From assembly GCF_036321145.2 (NCBI RefSeq), contig NC_086236.1, positions 39,530,917 to 39,594,916 on the forward strand: a stretch of 64,000 nt of DNA. The letters are read 5' to 3'. The position numbers and the translations under genes are program-made. The notes under the pieces were generated by a model. It was not told the DNA's origin and ran no database searches. It saw nothing but the letters and a program-made list of their open reading frames with translations. This document shows, one piece after another, positions 22,806 through 33,689 of this stretch (the first letter of the stretch is position 1; every line of letters begins with the position of its first letter). The stretch comes from Pelmatolapia mariae. Lineage: Eukaryota > Chordata > Actinopteri > Cichliformes > Cichlidae.

Positions 22806-24250
22806 TTTTCTATATTTATTTATCGTATGGGAAATGCAAAACAAAGGATAAGTCTAATTCACTCCCTTCACACTGGCCTCATGAAATGCCTTTCAAAAAA
22901 CAGAACCACATAAACTTCTTACCACTAGGTGATAGAGCTATATGCCAGCTCTAACCCTAGAAATATTAAACATTTTCAATCCCCCGCTGTCAGAATGTGC
23001 TAGATATGCACCTGACTTTTCTGCTTCATTTCATGATGTACTCCTCTCCTTAGCAGGCCCTTTCCCTATCATCTACCCCAGGCTGCCAGTGGGGATGTCT
23101 TTATTAAAATGGATTGAAGTGTTTGCTGAGGCCTGGGTGGGGCTGTCTATTTTGTGGACCTGAATGGTTATTCCCAGCTGCTGTTGACTTATAGCTGGCT
23201 GCCTGGTAATTAGCCAGGTAATAGCCTACTGTGAGCAACCAGGGTGCAATAACAGCCATAAACTGTGGTATGTCACAACATACAGGTGTCAAATGCAATG
23301 GCTCTTAGAGAAAAGGGACACAGCAGGTTATGACAGGCAGTCCTTCAGGAAAACACTACAGGGGGTACAGGGTCTCTGTTTATGGGAGCTTGTGATTGAA
23401 AGATGAACAGGTAGAATGACTTCATTTGTCACTTGGCCATTTTGTTTTAACCGTGTGAATCTGGTGAGCCCAGCCATGTTGTAAATTACCTTCAGAAAAG
23501 CAGAGAAAATGATGTGAGATATAAACAGTCATTTTTGTCTGTCGTGAAATATAAAATCTCTGTGATGTAGCGAGCTTGACTTAATTAGTTGGGCTGATTG
23601 AGAGACGAGAGAGGTACCAAATTATCCAAAATGTAGACACAAGTGCTATGATTCCTTTGGGGGGAATCATGTGCATTATAATTTTGATTAACTATTTTCT
23701 GTTGAGTACCAAAATCCATTAACAACTTGGCAAGTCTGCCAAGTCCAACAAAGCTTGTTTGGTGCTTCTTTCCATAAATCAAAAACACTCTTGGCAACCA
23801 AAATGGTCTTAGCCTGCTATTATTTGTGAATGGTTCCATAATTGTGAGGCATTTGTCTCCATCAAGCTTACAACAGGACCAGCTGCATGGTTTATTTTTT
23901 AATATTGCTGAAAACCTTTTTTTCCCCTTTTTTTCTACTAATCAATAGCTTTAAATATGACTTGTTCTATGCCTCAAAATTAAATTATTCAACATTCCCC
24001 ACAAAACACTTTTTCTTGCACTTGTATGTTCTTTTTTAAGTTAATGCCCGGAAATGCTCAAAGAATAGGAACATGATTAACCGCCTGAACCCAAGCAGTT
24101 TCTTTGCAGTTTTTCAATAAAATATAGTCCTGAACTTTGATGGAATAGAATAATTAAGCCTAGAAGCAGAACGAACTCAAAGAATGTCTTGTGAAGTATA
24201 CCAGAGTTATTATGTTACAAATCAGAATAATAAAAAAAAGATTAAACAAT
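22806..24250. other. non-coding, possibly conserved patch
   Basis: No gene or transposon end seen. The 22930-23300 part is less AT-rich and non-repetitive in appearance. Confidence 0.35.
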
Positions 24251-24255
24251 TTAAA

Positions 24256-24345
24256 CAGGGCAATGTGGTTGTTAAAACTTTTGCTTCACAGCCAGAAGGT
24301 GCGAGTTCGAATCCACTATCAGGCCAAGGTGTTTCAGGGTGGAGT
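24256..24345 (+). repeat. SINE-like head (tRNA-like box)
   Basis: Contains TTCACAGCCAGAAGGTGCGA directly followed by GTTCGAATCC, the box-B-like core of the same fish SINE-like family as at 19.87 kb. Truncated on both sides. Confidence 0.5.
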
Positions 24346-24389
24346 TGATGCGTGTGTTGATTAGTGTTATTCATGTTACAGATATCACC

Positions 24390-25960
24390 CGCGGATACCT
24401 TCTTGAAGCCTCCGTTGCGGCTGGTAGGTGTTTATTTGGTGCACGTGTACATTATTCCGCTCGTTGGTAAACTAATGTTATTTATAGGTTGTAGCTGTCG
24501 GAGCCTCCTATGAGCCGCCTCGTTAGTAAGTTGAAGGCGGCCATTGATCGGTATGTAACTTTGATTTGTCACAATCCCTGCCTTTTGTTGTTTTCCTTTT
24601 AGTAAATATTCATGTTATGACACCTTGCAGGAAGTGTGGGCCTCAGTGGGAGGCCGATGGCCTGATAGGGTGGCTGCTACTGCTTTTCCCCAGCTACGCT
24701 GACAGAGGTGCTGCTGCTTTGCCTTTCCCCTTTTGTTTCCGTTTGCGAGGTTTCTCTTTCTCTGCTGCTGCCAGCCTCTTAGGAGTGAAAGCGGCTACAT
24801 ACATGCCGGCCACGGGAGCCGGCTGGTGTGCATGTTAACGGACTTAATTATTCAATTAGAGTAGTCGGCGGACGACAATTTTGGGGTAACACGGTGACTC
24901 CGTCTGCTCCAGACTTAAGGTTTAATTTAGTTTGTTGTATGCCTGGCTCTCTGTTGTCTTGATTTGTAATTTCGTTTTTGTTACACCACTGGTAGGAGGC
25001 CCTTTTCTAGCTGCGGATCACCAGTATGTTCCTGCAGTTGGGCTAACCCCAGCGTGTGCATATTATTTATAACTTTCTTTGTTTCTTTTTGCTTTATCAT
25101 TGAACCACGTCTCTGTATTGAGTATAACGGATCTGAGTTTCTTCCTGGTAATTAGCATTACTTTGATACAGTATTCTCTGTGTAGCTTATCTGTGTAGCC
25201 CATTTAATTAAAAACGTTAAGAGCAACATCTTATTTTATAGTGTAATGTTAACGCACTTTACACAAATCACACTCACCTGCTAGTCATCTTCACGATATT
25301 CCTTTATTGTGTCTTACGGATTTGCTAGCTTAGCTTAGCTTGTACCCGTCTTGCTAGCAGCATGGCTACTTCATATGTCCCTCCTGCACCTTCCTGCCCA
25401 CTGTGCAATTTGTTTAGCTACTCCTCAGGCTCCTTCAGTAATAACAATACTTGTAATAAATGTAGCCTGTTTACAGCTCTAGAGACTAGAATCCGTGAAT
25501 TGGAGACCCAACACCAAGTAACAGCGCCACCGGGGCTCTGCCCATGAGGTCACCAAAATGAATATTAAAACACTGTTTAACTTTGCCAAAACAATGTCAG
25601 ATATTGTAATTTTGTCTGGTCACCTCTCCAATTGGACCAGCAGTGACATGTTTAGCCATATGTTCTCTTTAAATTGCTAGCTGTTTGAGTGGTGTTCAAA
25701 AAATGATGTGGGCTTTATAGATACTTGGAAATCTTTCTGGGGAAAACCTGGTCTTGTTAGGATAGACAGTATCCATCCCACCTTGGATGGAGCAGATCTC
25801 ATTTCTGGCCAAACTTATTAAGCCCCCCAAAACTTGACTATCCAGAGTTGGGACCAGGAAGCAGAGTTGCAGTCGGGGCTACTGAAGTAAACAGGGGACT
25901 GACGGTCTACACAACAGGGGACAACTCCAAGCTGGATCCTGTCCAGAATCACTGTACTAT
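24390..25960 (+). mobile_element. L2-type LINE 5' part, internally deleted
   Basis: A GC-rich leader (about 24390-25360) is followed by a short frame with paired cysteines and then by a scrap that reads like the end of an SGNH/GDSL-type esterase domain. ORF1 proteins of fish L2-clade LINEs (zebrafish ZfL2 is the characterised case) join a PHD/zinc-like part and a coiled coil to an esterase. No RT is present. Both outer limits are uncertain. Confidence 0.45.
25362..25547 (+). pseudogene. LINE ORF1 N-terminus, Cys-pair plus coiled coil
   Basis: Starts at ATG 25362 and reads MATSYVPPAPSCPLCNLFSY, with CPLC, later CNKC (two C-x2-C pairs as in a small zinc-binding module) and then LETRIRELETQ, a short coiled-coil start. 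It stops at TGA 25545. Further on, about 25600-25830, the plus strand reads ILSGHLSNWTSSDMF, then NDVGFIDTWKSFWGKPGLVR and DSIHPTLDGADLISG; the D-x2-HP pattern corresponds to the catalytic Asp-His end of SGNH hydrolases. The middle of the protein is missing. Confidence 0.5.
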
Positions 25961-26641
25961 CTGAGTAGACTCACTACAGATGAACAGTGGCCAGAGTTTT
26001 TGAGGTAACTCTGGGGTAAAATACTGCAAAATATGTAACTGACTGTATCGTTTCTGATTTATTAGTTACTGTCGATATTCTTCAAGTGTTAAAATATACT
26101 GTGTACAAAATGTGTTTTTTACACAAACAGTAGTAGACATATGTCAGCCAGCCAGAGCTGTTATACGTTACAGTCTAAATTGGATGTTTTTTTTGTTGTC
26201 TGCCAAAAACGTGTTTGCCCTATAAAAGCCACTATAGCTCGGATTGTGCTCCTGAGGATAATGAAACAGAACTCAGTTGACTGCACTCTGCAATCTACTG
26301 ATATCTAGAAAATTTTACATTTACTGCAACATTCATCTTTTGACCTTTTTACAACAGTGTTGCATTTACTGTTGTGTAGGTGGCATGGGGATCCTTTTGT
26401 TTCAAAGAAAAGTCATATGACCTGTGAAACATCCCAGCAACACCCCTTTCATTTGAACTCACAGGGAAAACCTTGGATTAATTTATTGAGTTGATAATCA
26501 CTTTTGTGTGTGACTGCTTATCCTGAATGTGTTTGGGTAACTGAATCCAGACAATGGAAAGATGGGTATATGGGTATATTGAACGAGCTTTGTAGTATTG
26601 CTCCTGAGCCTGATATTGCTAAAAACCCATGTCTTAAGACT
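25961..26641. other. non-coding stretch
   Basis: AT-rich, nothing recognised. Confidence 0.35.
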
Positions 26642-26646
26642 TTTGG

Positions 26647-27301
26647 TGTCACGGACCCGGTTCGGGGCACTTGGGGTCCGTGAACAGTGTGGACCTTTAT
26701 TATTATTATTATTATTATTATTATCATTATTATTATTATTATTGGATGTATGTTTGCTGCACTGTGCTCTTGTGTTCCGTGCTGGTGTGTGTACGTGTGT
26801 GTGTCTGCGGGTGTGGCTGGAGGATGAAGGACAGCCACCTGCAGGCCTGGTGGGTGTGGCCCTGCCGGCTGCTGGTCACGCCTAGGTTCCCACACACCTG
26901 CTTCTGATCAGGCTCGTCGGGAGAGCTAATTAACAGAGTGATGGAGCTTCCTCCGGCGCAGGATCGTTGAGTTAGACTCCATGTCAGTGTCTCAAGTACT
27001 GTTTAGTGTATGCCTGCTGGAGTTGGTGCCTTAACGGCTGCGTCTGTTGTTTTTTCCCTCAGGAGGATAGCGGAACACAGGACTGCAGGACGCACGGGGT
27101 GTGCGTAGGCACAGGAGCAGAGAGCATGGAATACCAGCACTTGGGAAGAGGACACGTCACGGGAGTCGAGGGAGCACTCTGGAGATTTATTGTGTGGTGT
27201 ACATTTACCTCACTGTAAATAAACGCACTGCTTATTCCACTAAGTCCAGCGTTTGGGTCCTTTCTCCAACATCCCCACGGTCTGCCAGCCAGACCGTGAC
27301 A
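26647..27301 (+). repeat. solo LTR (655 bp)
   Basis: Starts TGTCACGG and ends CCGTGACA, the TG...CA inverted ends of an LTR. It is flanked by a 5-bp direct repeat TTTGG (26642-26646, 27302-27306). An AATAAA signal lies at about 27218-27223, giving plus orientation. An ATT microsatellite (about 26696-26742) lies inside. The sequence after the LTR, TTTGGTCCCC, could alternatively be a primer-binding site, in which case this would be a 5' LTR with its body lost. Family (gypsy or ERV-like) is unresolved. Confidence 0.75.
26696..26742. repeat. (ATT)n microsatellite
   Basis: About 15 ATT units with a single ATC interruption, inside the LTR. Confidence 0.95.
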
Positions 27302-27306
27302 TTTGG

Positions 27307-27690
27307 TCCCCGATAAGCTAGTCGTGGTGTCTGTGATTTTGACTTTTACAGGATGTGTTCAATGGAAACCTTAATTTTGACAGATTTTTTAAATGAGATG
27401 TTGAACAATTTGGTTTAAATGAACTATTATATTTTAAGCTTAAATTTGCCAGATTTCTTGGAACCATACATTAAGCATAGTTACATTACAGAGGATTTTG
27501 TCTGTTTGTACAGCTTCTAGCTATAATAAACCGCTTAACTTTGCCTGTTACTTTGAAATTTGTCATTCTTTTTCTTTTTTACAATTTGCTTGTTTACCAT
27601 ATCTTTGTGAATACTGACACCATCAGTTTTAAGAAAGAAAATGAACAAATGAAAAAAACATATACTTTTACACTTTTTATTCCACTTTTT
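27307..27690. other. non-coding stretch
   Basis: AT-rich spacer with no recognised feature. Confidence 0.35.
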
Positions 27691-27699
27691 ATTGTTGAT

Positions 27700-28130
27700 G
27701 TTATAAAGGGTGGAGTGCCCACTCCGGGTCGGGGATGAGTTCCTGCCCCAAGTGGAGGAGTTCAAGTATCTCAGGGTCTTGTTCGCGAGTGATGGGAGAA
27801 GGGAGCTGGAGATCGACAGACGGATTGGTGCTGCGCCGGTCCATCGTGGTGAAGAGAGAGCTGAGCGTAAAAGCGAAGCTCTCAATTTACCAGTCGATCT
27901 ACGTCCCTACCCTCACCTATGGCCACGAGCTGTGGGTAGTGACCGAAAGAACGAGATCGCGGATACAAGTGGCAGAAATGAGCTTCCTCTGAAGGGTGGC
28001 TGGCCTCTCCCTTAGAGATAGGGTGAGAGGTTCAGCCATCCGGGAGAGGCTCAGAGTAGAGCTGCTGCTCCTCCACATTGAAAGGAGCCAGTTGAGGTGG
28101 TTCGGGCATCTGACAAGGATGCCTCCTGTC
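27700..28130 (+). pseudogene. RTE-type LINE RT C-terminal fragment
   Basis: Plus-strand reading across two frames gives DEFLPQVEEFKYLRVLFASD, then VKAKLSIYQSIYVPTLTYGH, ELWVVTERTRSRIQVAEMSF and RWFGHLTRMPP. This is the thumb/C-terminal region typical of fish RTE-like LINEs (YGHELWV...RIQ motif). Frameshifts are present near 27830 and 27990. Palm motifs are absent. The piece ends where the Penelope-like element begins (about 28131). Confidence 0.8.
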
Positions 28131-28140
28131 AGATGGAGAA

Positions 28141-28200
28141 ACGTTTCGTCACTCATCCAAGTGACTTCATCAGTCTCAGCTGACTGCAGGTTTCCCCAAT
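28141..28200 (-). ncRNA. hammerhead-ribozyme-like motif, 5' PLE end
   Basis: On the minus strand the order is CTGATGA (28167-28173), then a 6-bp hairpin stem GTCACT/AGTGAC with loop TGGATG, then GAAAC (28143-28147). CUGAUGA - stem II - GAAA is the conserved hammerhead core. One extra A sits between CTGATGA and the stem. The cleavage-site strand and stem I were not resolved, so self-cleavage is an inference from the known presence of such ribozymes in PLEs. Confidence 0.5.
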
Positions 28201-29415
28201 TTGCATGAGAAAATTTTGTCACTGCTCAGTGATGAAAATACTTATGAGCCCCTGAAACGAGACCCAGGAAGTGATTACAGGAAGAGGGTGATAGGCTGTC
28301 TGAAGCAGTTAGAACAAGACAATACTATAGACTGGACCTCATACCACAGGCTATACCCAGGGGAATCTACACCAAGTCTGTATGGTTTACCGAAGATACA
28401 TAAACAGGGTGCACCTTTAAGACCGATTGTCTGCATGATCAACTCGGTCACCTATAACATCTCCAAGTTTCTGCCTTTGATCCTCAACCCGCTGGTAGGC
28501 AGCTCTGAACACCACATCCAGAACACCCTCGATTTTGTTGGGAAGGTGAGAGATGTTATTATGGAGGCAGATGAAACCATGGTCTCGTACGACGTTACAT
28601 CTCTCTTCACTTGAATCCCAGTCACGGAAGCGTTGGAGGTAGTCCGTAAGAGATTACAGGATGACCCCAACCTCAGCAACAGGACCACTCTCAGCATCGA
28701 CCAAGTGTGTTTGAACTGTGTCTTCATTCCACCTACTTCACATACAAGGGTCAGTTCTACAGGCAGAAACATGGGTGTGCCATGGGCTCCCCAGTTTCAC
28801 CCATTGTGGCCAATTTGTACATGGAAGAAGTGGAAAAGAGGGCTTTGCTATCCTACCCTGGAACACCACCAAGCCATTGGTTCAGATATGTGGATGACAG
28901 CTGGGTGAAAATCAAATCTCAGGACGTACCACAATTCACAGATCACATTAACTGACCAACACATCAAATTCACCAGGGAGGATATGAAAAGTGGCAGGTT
29001 AGCCTTCTTAGACTGTGAGATTTCCATCAGTAATGGGGGACATCTAAAAGCTGACGTGTACTGTAAACCTACACATACGGATCAGTATCTAAGGTTTGAC
29101 TCTCATCATCCACTGGAGCACAAACTGGGTGTCATCAGGACGCTACAACACAGAGCGAACACCATCCCCACAGACACAGCAGCCAGGGAGGCAGAAGAAC
29201 AGCACATCAAGAAGGCCCTGAGTAAATGTGGTTATCCCAGCTGGACTTTTGTCAAAGCTGGGAAGGCGCCTAAAGAAAGCTCCAGCCGATCGAGGAGAGA
29301 AGGACAACCGCTGCCTAAGCGAAAACCTGTAGTGATCCCGTATGTGTCAGGAGTATCGGAGCAGTTGAGACGCATTTTTTCTAAACACTGTGTCTCTGTG
29401 GCTTTTAAACCATAA
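28201..29415 (+). pseudogene. PLE reverse transcriptase, broken
   Basis: The RT region reads PSLYGLPKIHKQGAPLRPIV, ETMVSYDVTSLFT, then an in-frame TGA at 28612-28614, then IPVTEALEVVRKRL. A frameshift near 28710 moves the reading to GQFYRQKHGCAMGSPVSPIV and the catalytic box WFRYVDDSWV. After a further frameshift near 28950 it continues IKFTREDMKSGRLAFLDCEI and YCKPTHTDQYLRFDSHHPLE, and a basic region PLPKRKPVVIPYVSGVSEQL. These are standard Penelope RT and thumb motifs. The catalytic aspartates survive but the gene cannot be read as one protein. It continues into the GIY-YIG part. Confidence 0.9.
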
Positions 29416-29815
29416 AACACGCTGCGCCAAAAATTGGTCCACCCCAAGGATCGGGTCCCCCGACACAAACAGAGTAACATAGTGTACGCTGTTAAGTGCC
29501 AGGAGGATTGCCAGGATTTATACATCGGGGAAACCAAACAACCTCTGGCAAAGCGGATGGCACAACACAGAAGAGCTACCTCGTCAGGCCAGGACTCTGC
29601 AGTCTAGTGGACACTCTTTCAATGATGAGGATGTACACATCCTGGACAGGGAAGAACACTGGTTTGAGCGCGGAGTCAAGGAGGCCATTTACGTGAAAAG
29701 GGAAAGACCATCTCTGAATCGAGGAGGGGGCCTAAGGGTACATCTGTCACCATCTTACAATGCTGTGATTGCAGCCATTCACCAACTCTCTGTGAATGGT
29801 ACTTATGGCCGTTGA
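29416..29815 (+). pseudogene. PLE GIY-YIG endonuclease, broken
   Basis: Directly follows the RT. The plus strand reads NIVYAVKCQEDCQDLYIGET at 29476-29535, containing the VY...YIG core of GIY-YIG nucleases preceded by the Cys pattern usual in Penelope (KCQEDC). KQPLAKRMAQHR follows. A small deletion with frameshift near 29602 removes part of the linker. Reading then resumes with SFNDEDVHILDREEHWFERG, where the Glu after ILDR is in the expected catalytic segment, and KEAIYVKRERPSLNRGGG, ending at TGA 29813-29815. Confidence 0.88.
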
Positions 29816-29940
29816 TCAGTGGTTATTGATCAATGGTCATGAGAATTTGCATAACTATGATTAAGGAACTGACCTCCCAGCCCATTGTTCCTTCAGTGGG
29901 CTGGTTTCAGTCATTATGCAAATGTACTGTTTATAAGATT

Positions 29941-30000
29941 GGGGAAACCTGCAGTCAGCTGAGACTGAAGAAGTCACTTGGATGATGACGAAACGTTTCT
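29941..30000 (+). ncRNA. hammerhead-like motif, 3' PLE end (degenerate)
   Basis: Plus-strand counterpart of the 28141-28200 motif. Here the core reads CTGAAGA (29965-29971), differing from CTGATGA, and stem II has lost one base, so the hairpin is weaker; GAAAC is kept at 29990-29994. Probably non-functional if ancestral CUGAUGA is required. Confidence 0.45.
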
Positions 30001-30040
30001 CCCACTGAATCAACTTTTGGATATCTACAAAAACAAATTG

Positions 30041-31487
30041 ATACAGTTGTTTTGAAAGAGGAAATGTTCCAAAGCACACTATACCTGTAAACACGCTTAT
30101 TCATAATGCTGTTTATCTGAGCGACAAGGGAGTCTATAGTGAAAGAGTCTCAAGTGGACTCTCCAGTACTTTTGCACTTCAGTGTCACTTTTGTTACTTT
30201 ATGACAACATAGGTGGTCTCAATGATCTTTATGTCTTTTTTTAGAACACATTGTTGCTTCAAAATTTTGTTCTTTTCAACATAACCAGACTTAAGGGATA
30301 AAGAGGGATAGGAAAAAGGAAAAATGAAGAAAAGACCATGAATAACAAAAAGGACAAAACAGAAGAGAAGACAAAAGTTAATAATGTCCATTAGTGGCAT
30401 GTAAATGCAACATTTGTGAGAACAGGGAAGGTGAGAAGAAACTCATTGCATTCTGGGAAATGTCTCAGCATTATGATATTATTATACTATAGTATACCAT
30501 ACAGCACAATGAAGGGATAGTTCAGGGTTATCTAATCTTACAACTAGATAGCTGTCTGTCTCCTAAACCCAAGTTTCTCCTAAGGAGTTGAGGAACAGAC
30601 TCAATCCATCTAACAATGTATATCCCTGTTAACATCAACCAACTTGTAGCACAAATTTTATCAGTAATAGTCATTCTCTGGGAAGTTAGTGTTCATGTTA
30701 AATTGGTCAATCATTAGCTACATCCCAACAGAGAAACATTAGCATGGATTACAAGGTTGAAAGTAGAAGACCACAGGTGCCTAATCACCTGTTTAAGGTG
30801 GGTAAAGACAGCAAAACCTTGAACTTTTTTTTCCATTAAACATGTTATCAGTTGAAAAATGCTAGGTTACACAGTTCTAACAATCCAATATTAAGCCAGC
30901 ACTGTATAACTTGTTGTACGGCACTACTCAACTTCTGAATGCATGTACACAACCTCTCTTTTGTGGTTAAATGCAGCCCTCACAAGCAGCCTGGCAGCCT
31001 GGTACTAATATGTAATTGGTTTACTGTGCGTTTTAGGTCACAATAATTGACCCCACACCAAGTCTCTCACACAAAGCTGGGACTTCTGGCTTCATTAGCT
31101 TCCCCTTTGAAGCACAGAGAGGACAACTTTCCTGACCCCGAGAGAATTGGCTGTTTGATTCATACAAATTGATGTTTGGCTCGCTGTCTGTTTCATGGCC
31201 CTCCCTAGCTCACGGCACTTTGATCATTTTTCAAAGGAATAGGCTGCACACAGACATGAGTCGAAGCTTTTACACAGCCTCTGGGATTCAGTAAAGCATG
31301 GAACTCTCAGAAGAGGCAGCAGCCATTTAAAGCCGATGACTCCACCTGTTCAATGCTGTTGTATTGTACTTATGAGAGAGCAGATGCTTGTTCTACACTG
31401 AGACAGAGTTTCACTAACATCTTCTGACTGAGCCTGAACCCACACATAGAGACACACAAATTGCAGCGTTGTCATTGATGCTGTGTT
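30041..31487. other. non-coding stretch
   Basis: No gene recognised. The 30960-31340 part is of mixed composition without repeat character and could be conserved non-coding sequence. Confidence 0.35.
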
Positions 31488-31608
31488 TTCTGGTTGATTA
31501 ACAAAACCCAGAGGGTTATGATCTGTGTATATCATGATCGGATGGTGGGAGGAGACAAGGTAAACTTCAAAGTGCTTCATTGCCAAAATCAATGTAATAG
31601 CCTCTTTT
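31488..31608 (-). pseudogene. Ty3/gypsy RNase H scrap
   Basis: Minus-strand translation reads LAMKHFEVYLVSSHHPIMIY followed by TDHNPLGFV, the conserved RNase H segment of Ty3/gypsy pol (HFxVYL...YTDHNPL). Nothing else of the element is recognisable. Confidence 0.75.
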
Positions 31609-31639
31609 TATATGGTGGAGTGGAGGAAGACAAAGCAAT

Positions 31640-31890
31640 GTTTCAACTCAGTTTTCCTGCTGACTGCTTGTGGTTTTCTTTCAAAGGATACACATATCCT
31701 TCTTTCTTTATGATTTCTTCCACCTTGACAAGATTCCCAGACACACTGAAGCATCCCCACAGCATAAAACTCCACCATGTTTCACTGTGGGAAAGGTATG
31801 TCTCTCCCTTCTTTCTCCAAACATAAGCACTGTCTCTATGACCAAATAGCTCTAGCTTAGTCTCATTTGACCAAAATCCAGTATACATAA
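31640..31890 (-). pseudogene. Tc1-like transposase fragment, first Asp lost
   Basis: Minus strand reads WSNETKLELFGHRDSAYVWR, KKGETY, WWSFMLWGCFSVSGNLVKVE. This is the central catalytic part of a Tc1-like transposase. The first catalytic Asp of WSDETK is Asn here. The N- and C-terminal parts and the inverted repeats are missing. It lies next to the gypsy RNase H scrap. Confidence 0.78.
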
Positions 31891-32034
31891 AAGAAGTGGA
31901 GTTTTTTTCAGTTTGCAACTGGCTGCAATCAACTAGGAGATGAAGAGAAAGAGAAGACAGAAAAGAGGAACACAGAGAGACCAAAAACAATAAACAGGAC
32001 AAAGCACAAATTACAGGAGAGAGAAAGTTAATTC

Positions 32035-32700
32035 AATTAAATTTTATTTATACAGCTCCAAATCATAACAACAGTCACCTCAAGGCACTTTATATGGTTC
32101 AGTTCAATAATGACAGTATAATAATAGAATGTAAATACATCAAGAGTGGAGGAGATGTGCTCAGTGCCTCATGGAAATTCTACCAACAGCCTGAGAATAT
32201 AGCAGCTTAACTAAGAGTGGTTCAGGATCACCTGACTGAGTCTGAATTATAAGCTAAACCTAATTTTAAAATATTTCCGTGGTCTCCTAAAATCTTACAT
32301 GGCAGTAAAATCTAAATCTACCTCTCCTTATACTTTTAGAAAGTCTAGGAACACCAAGTAACCCTGCACTCTGAGAGTGAAGTGCTCTATTTCAGTAACT
32401 TGGTACTATATGGTCCTCAAGATATGATATGGCCTGATTATTCAGGATTGAAGAAGGCAACAGTAGATATTTATATGATCTCTGCATTTAAAGAAACATT
32501 CTGGTCAAAAATAACTTCAAGGTTCCTCGCAGTATTGCTGGAAGTCAACTGTCAGCCAGAGGAAGAACCTGGTTATACACTATTCTTCTGAGATTTTACA
32601 GGCCGAACACAATAGCCCAATTTTTGTTTTATTTTAGAAGAAGAAAATAACAGACCATCCAGGTCTTCGTATATTTGGGGCTTGTGTAGAGTTTAGCTAA
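32035..32700 (-). repeat. high-copy fish repeat (LINE-tail type), degenerate
   Basis: Begins AATTCAATTAAATTTTATTT and continues CCTCAAGGCACTTTATATGG; later text includes AAGTGCTCTATTTCAGTAAC and GACCATCCAGGTCTTCGTAT. I recognise this as a very common teleost interspersed repeat. Its TTGAA-type tail at the left implies minus orientation. The same family appears in plus orientation at 46560-46700. The element class is not settled by what is visible. Confidence 0.55.
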
Positions 32701-33017
32701 TGTTAAATGTTAAATGTTAAAAAGACGATTCCTTTATTTTTTCCCCTTCTCCACTGATCAAAGGGAGCACTTAGAGCCCTATGGTATGTTATAAAGGCAC
32801 CCCATCCACAGGGACTTCAACTCCATGTACGGTAGCTAAAGTTTATTCAATGCGATTGCAGTCTGTTATAACAAAAACCATCTGGTACCACCCTCTTGTC
32901 TTTTGCCAACTGATTTCCTGTAATTATATGCAGATGTCTGTTTAGATACCATTTACAATGAAGCCACAGCTAAAATCTGACATAAAGTCAGTGTTTAAAA
33001 AAAACACAAAGCAAACA
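32701..33017. other. non-coding stretch
   Basis: Nothing recognised apart from short direct repeats of TGTTAAA near 32700-32720. Confidence 0.35.
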
Positions 33018-33022
33018 AAAAA

Positions 33023-33553
33023 TGTCATGGTCTAGCATTCCTCGCCGGTCGACCTCTCCATGTGCCTGTTTATTATGTTTTGTTGTCATGTGTCTTGTCC
33101 TGGCTCCTCTCCTGGTCCCCTGTTTCCCCGTTTATGTATATATGTGTTTGGGTGTATGTGTGCGTGTGTGTCCGGAGTACCGGTTTATAAGCGTCAGAAG
33201 CTTTCCTGTGCTGAAGCCAGCCACAACTGCCGTGCATCAAGCCTCACCAGCTGCCACTGATCGTCATTGTTAGTGGCTGAGCTTCAGTCTACCTGCACCT
33301 TTAAGCTGCCTAGTCAGTACAGCCCCGGCTCTAAGGTGAAGACTTTGCTTGTGTTTTGTTGTGTTATCAGGATCTGGCAAAGGCGAGATTTTGTGTTGGA
33401 GTTTTCACGATTCACACCACAGATACAAGCATTGTGTGGGATTTGGGAGGATCACCACAGTGCAGAGATTATCACTTTGTTGTTCACCATTTTTGCACTG
33501 TAAATAAACTCACTGTCTCTTTTTGGAAAGTCTGGCATTTGGGTCCAGTGACA
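33023..33553 (+). repeat. solo LTR (531 bp)
   Basis: Starts TGTCATGG, ends CAGTGACA, flanked by AAAAA on both sides (33018-33022, 33554-33558; weak evidence because both sides are A-rich). AATAAA signal at about 33502-33507, about 50 bp before the end. The overall layout and the 3' region (TAAATAAACTCACT, then TTTGGGTCC) resemble the LTR at 26647-27301, so the two may be related families. Confidence 0.65.
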
Positions 33554-33639
33554 AAAAATGTTTAAGCTGAAAACTTGCTTCCTGCTATCCAGTGCCAGCA
33601 TTATTGGTTCAGTTTTCAGCAAATATCACTGTCAATGGT

Positions 33640-33689
33640 TTGTTGATGCACCTCAGAGGAGGTTCATGGATGTAGTAAAGCAGGACATG
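33640..33689 (+). repeat. LINE 3' tail, left half (interrupted by L1)
   Basis: The text CAGAGGAGGTTCATGGATGT before the L1 insertion, together with CTGCTGCGGTGACCCCTAAA at 35830-35890, matches two consecutive parts of a common fish LINE 3' end ('ccgctgtggcgacccctaa'). Confidence 0.55.

Larger units (their letters stand above)
28137..30010 (+). mobile_element. Penelope-like element (PLE)
   Basis: A retroelement of the Penelope class, which combines a telomerase-like RT with a GIY-YIG endonuclease. The coding region (28201-29815) is broken by several stops and frameshifts. Related segments of about 60 bp lie at the two ends in inverted orientation (28141-28200 and 29941-30000), and both resemble hammerhead ribozyme cores, known from PLE terminal repeats. 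The upstream neighbour is an RTE fragment. The exact right end is uncertain. Confidence 0.85.

Noticed and set aside
24256..24345. tRNA-like box GTTCGAATCC
   Set aside because: It sits in a SINE-like repeat, and no cloverleaf with matching acceptor stem is visible, so it is not a tRNA gene.
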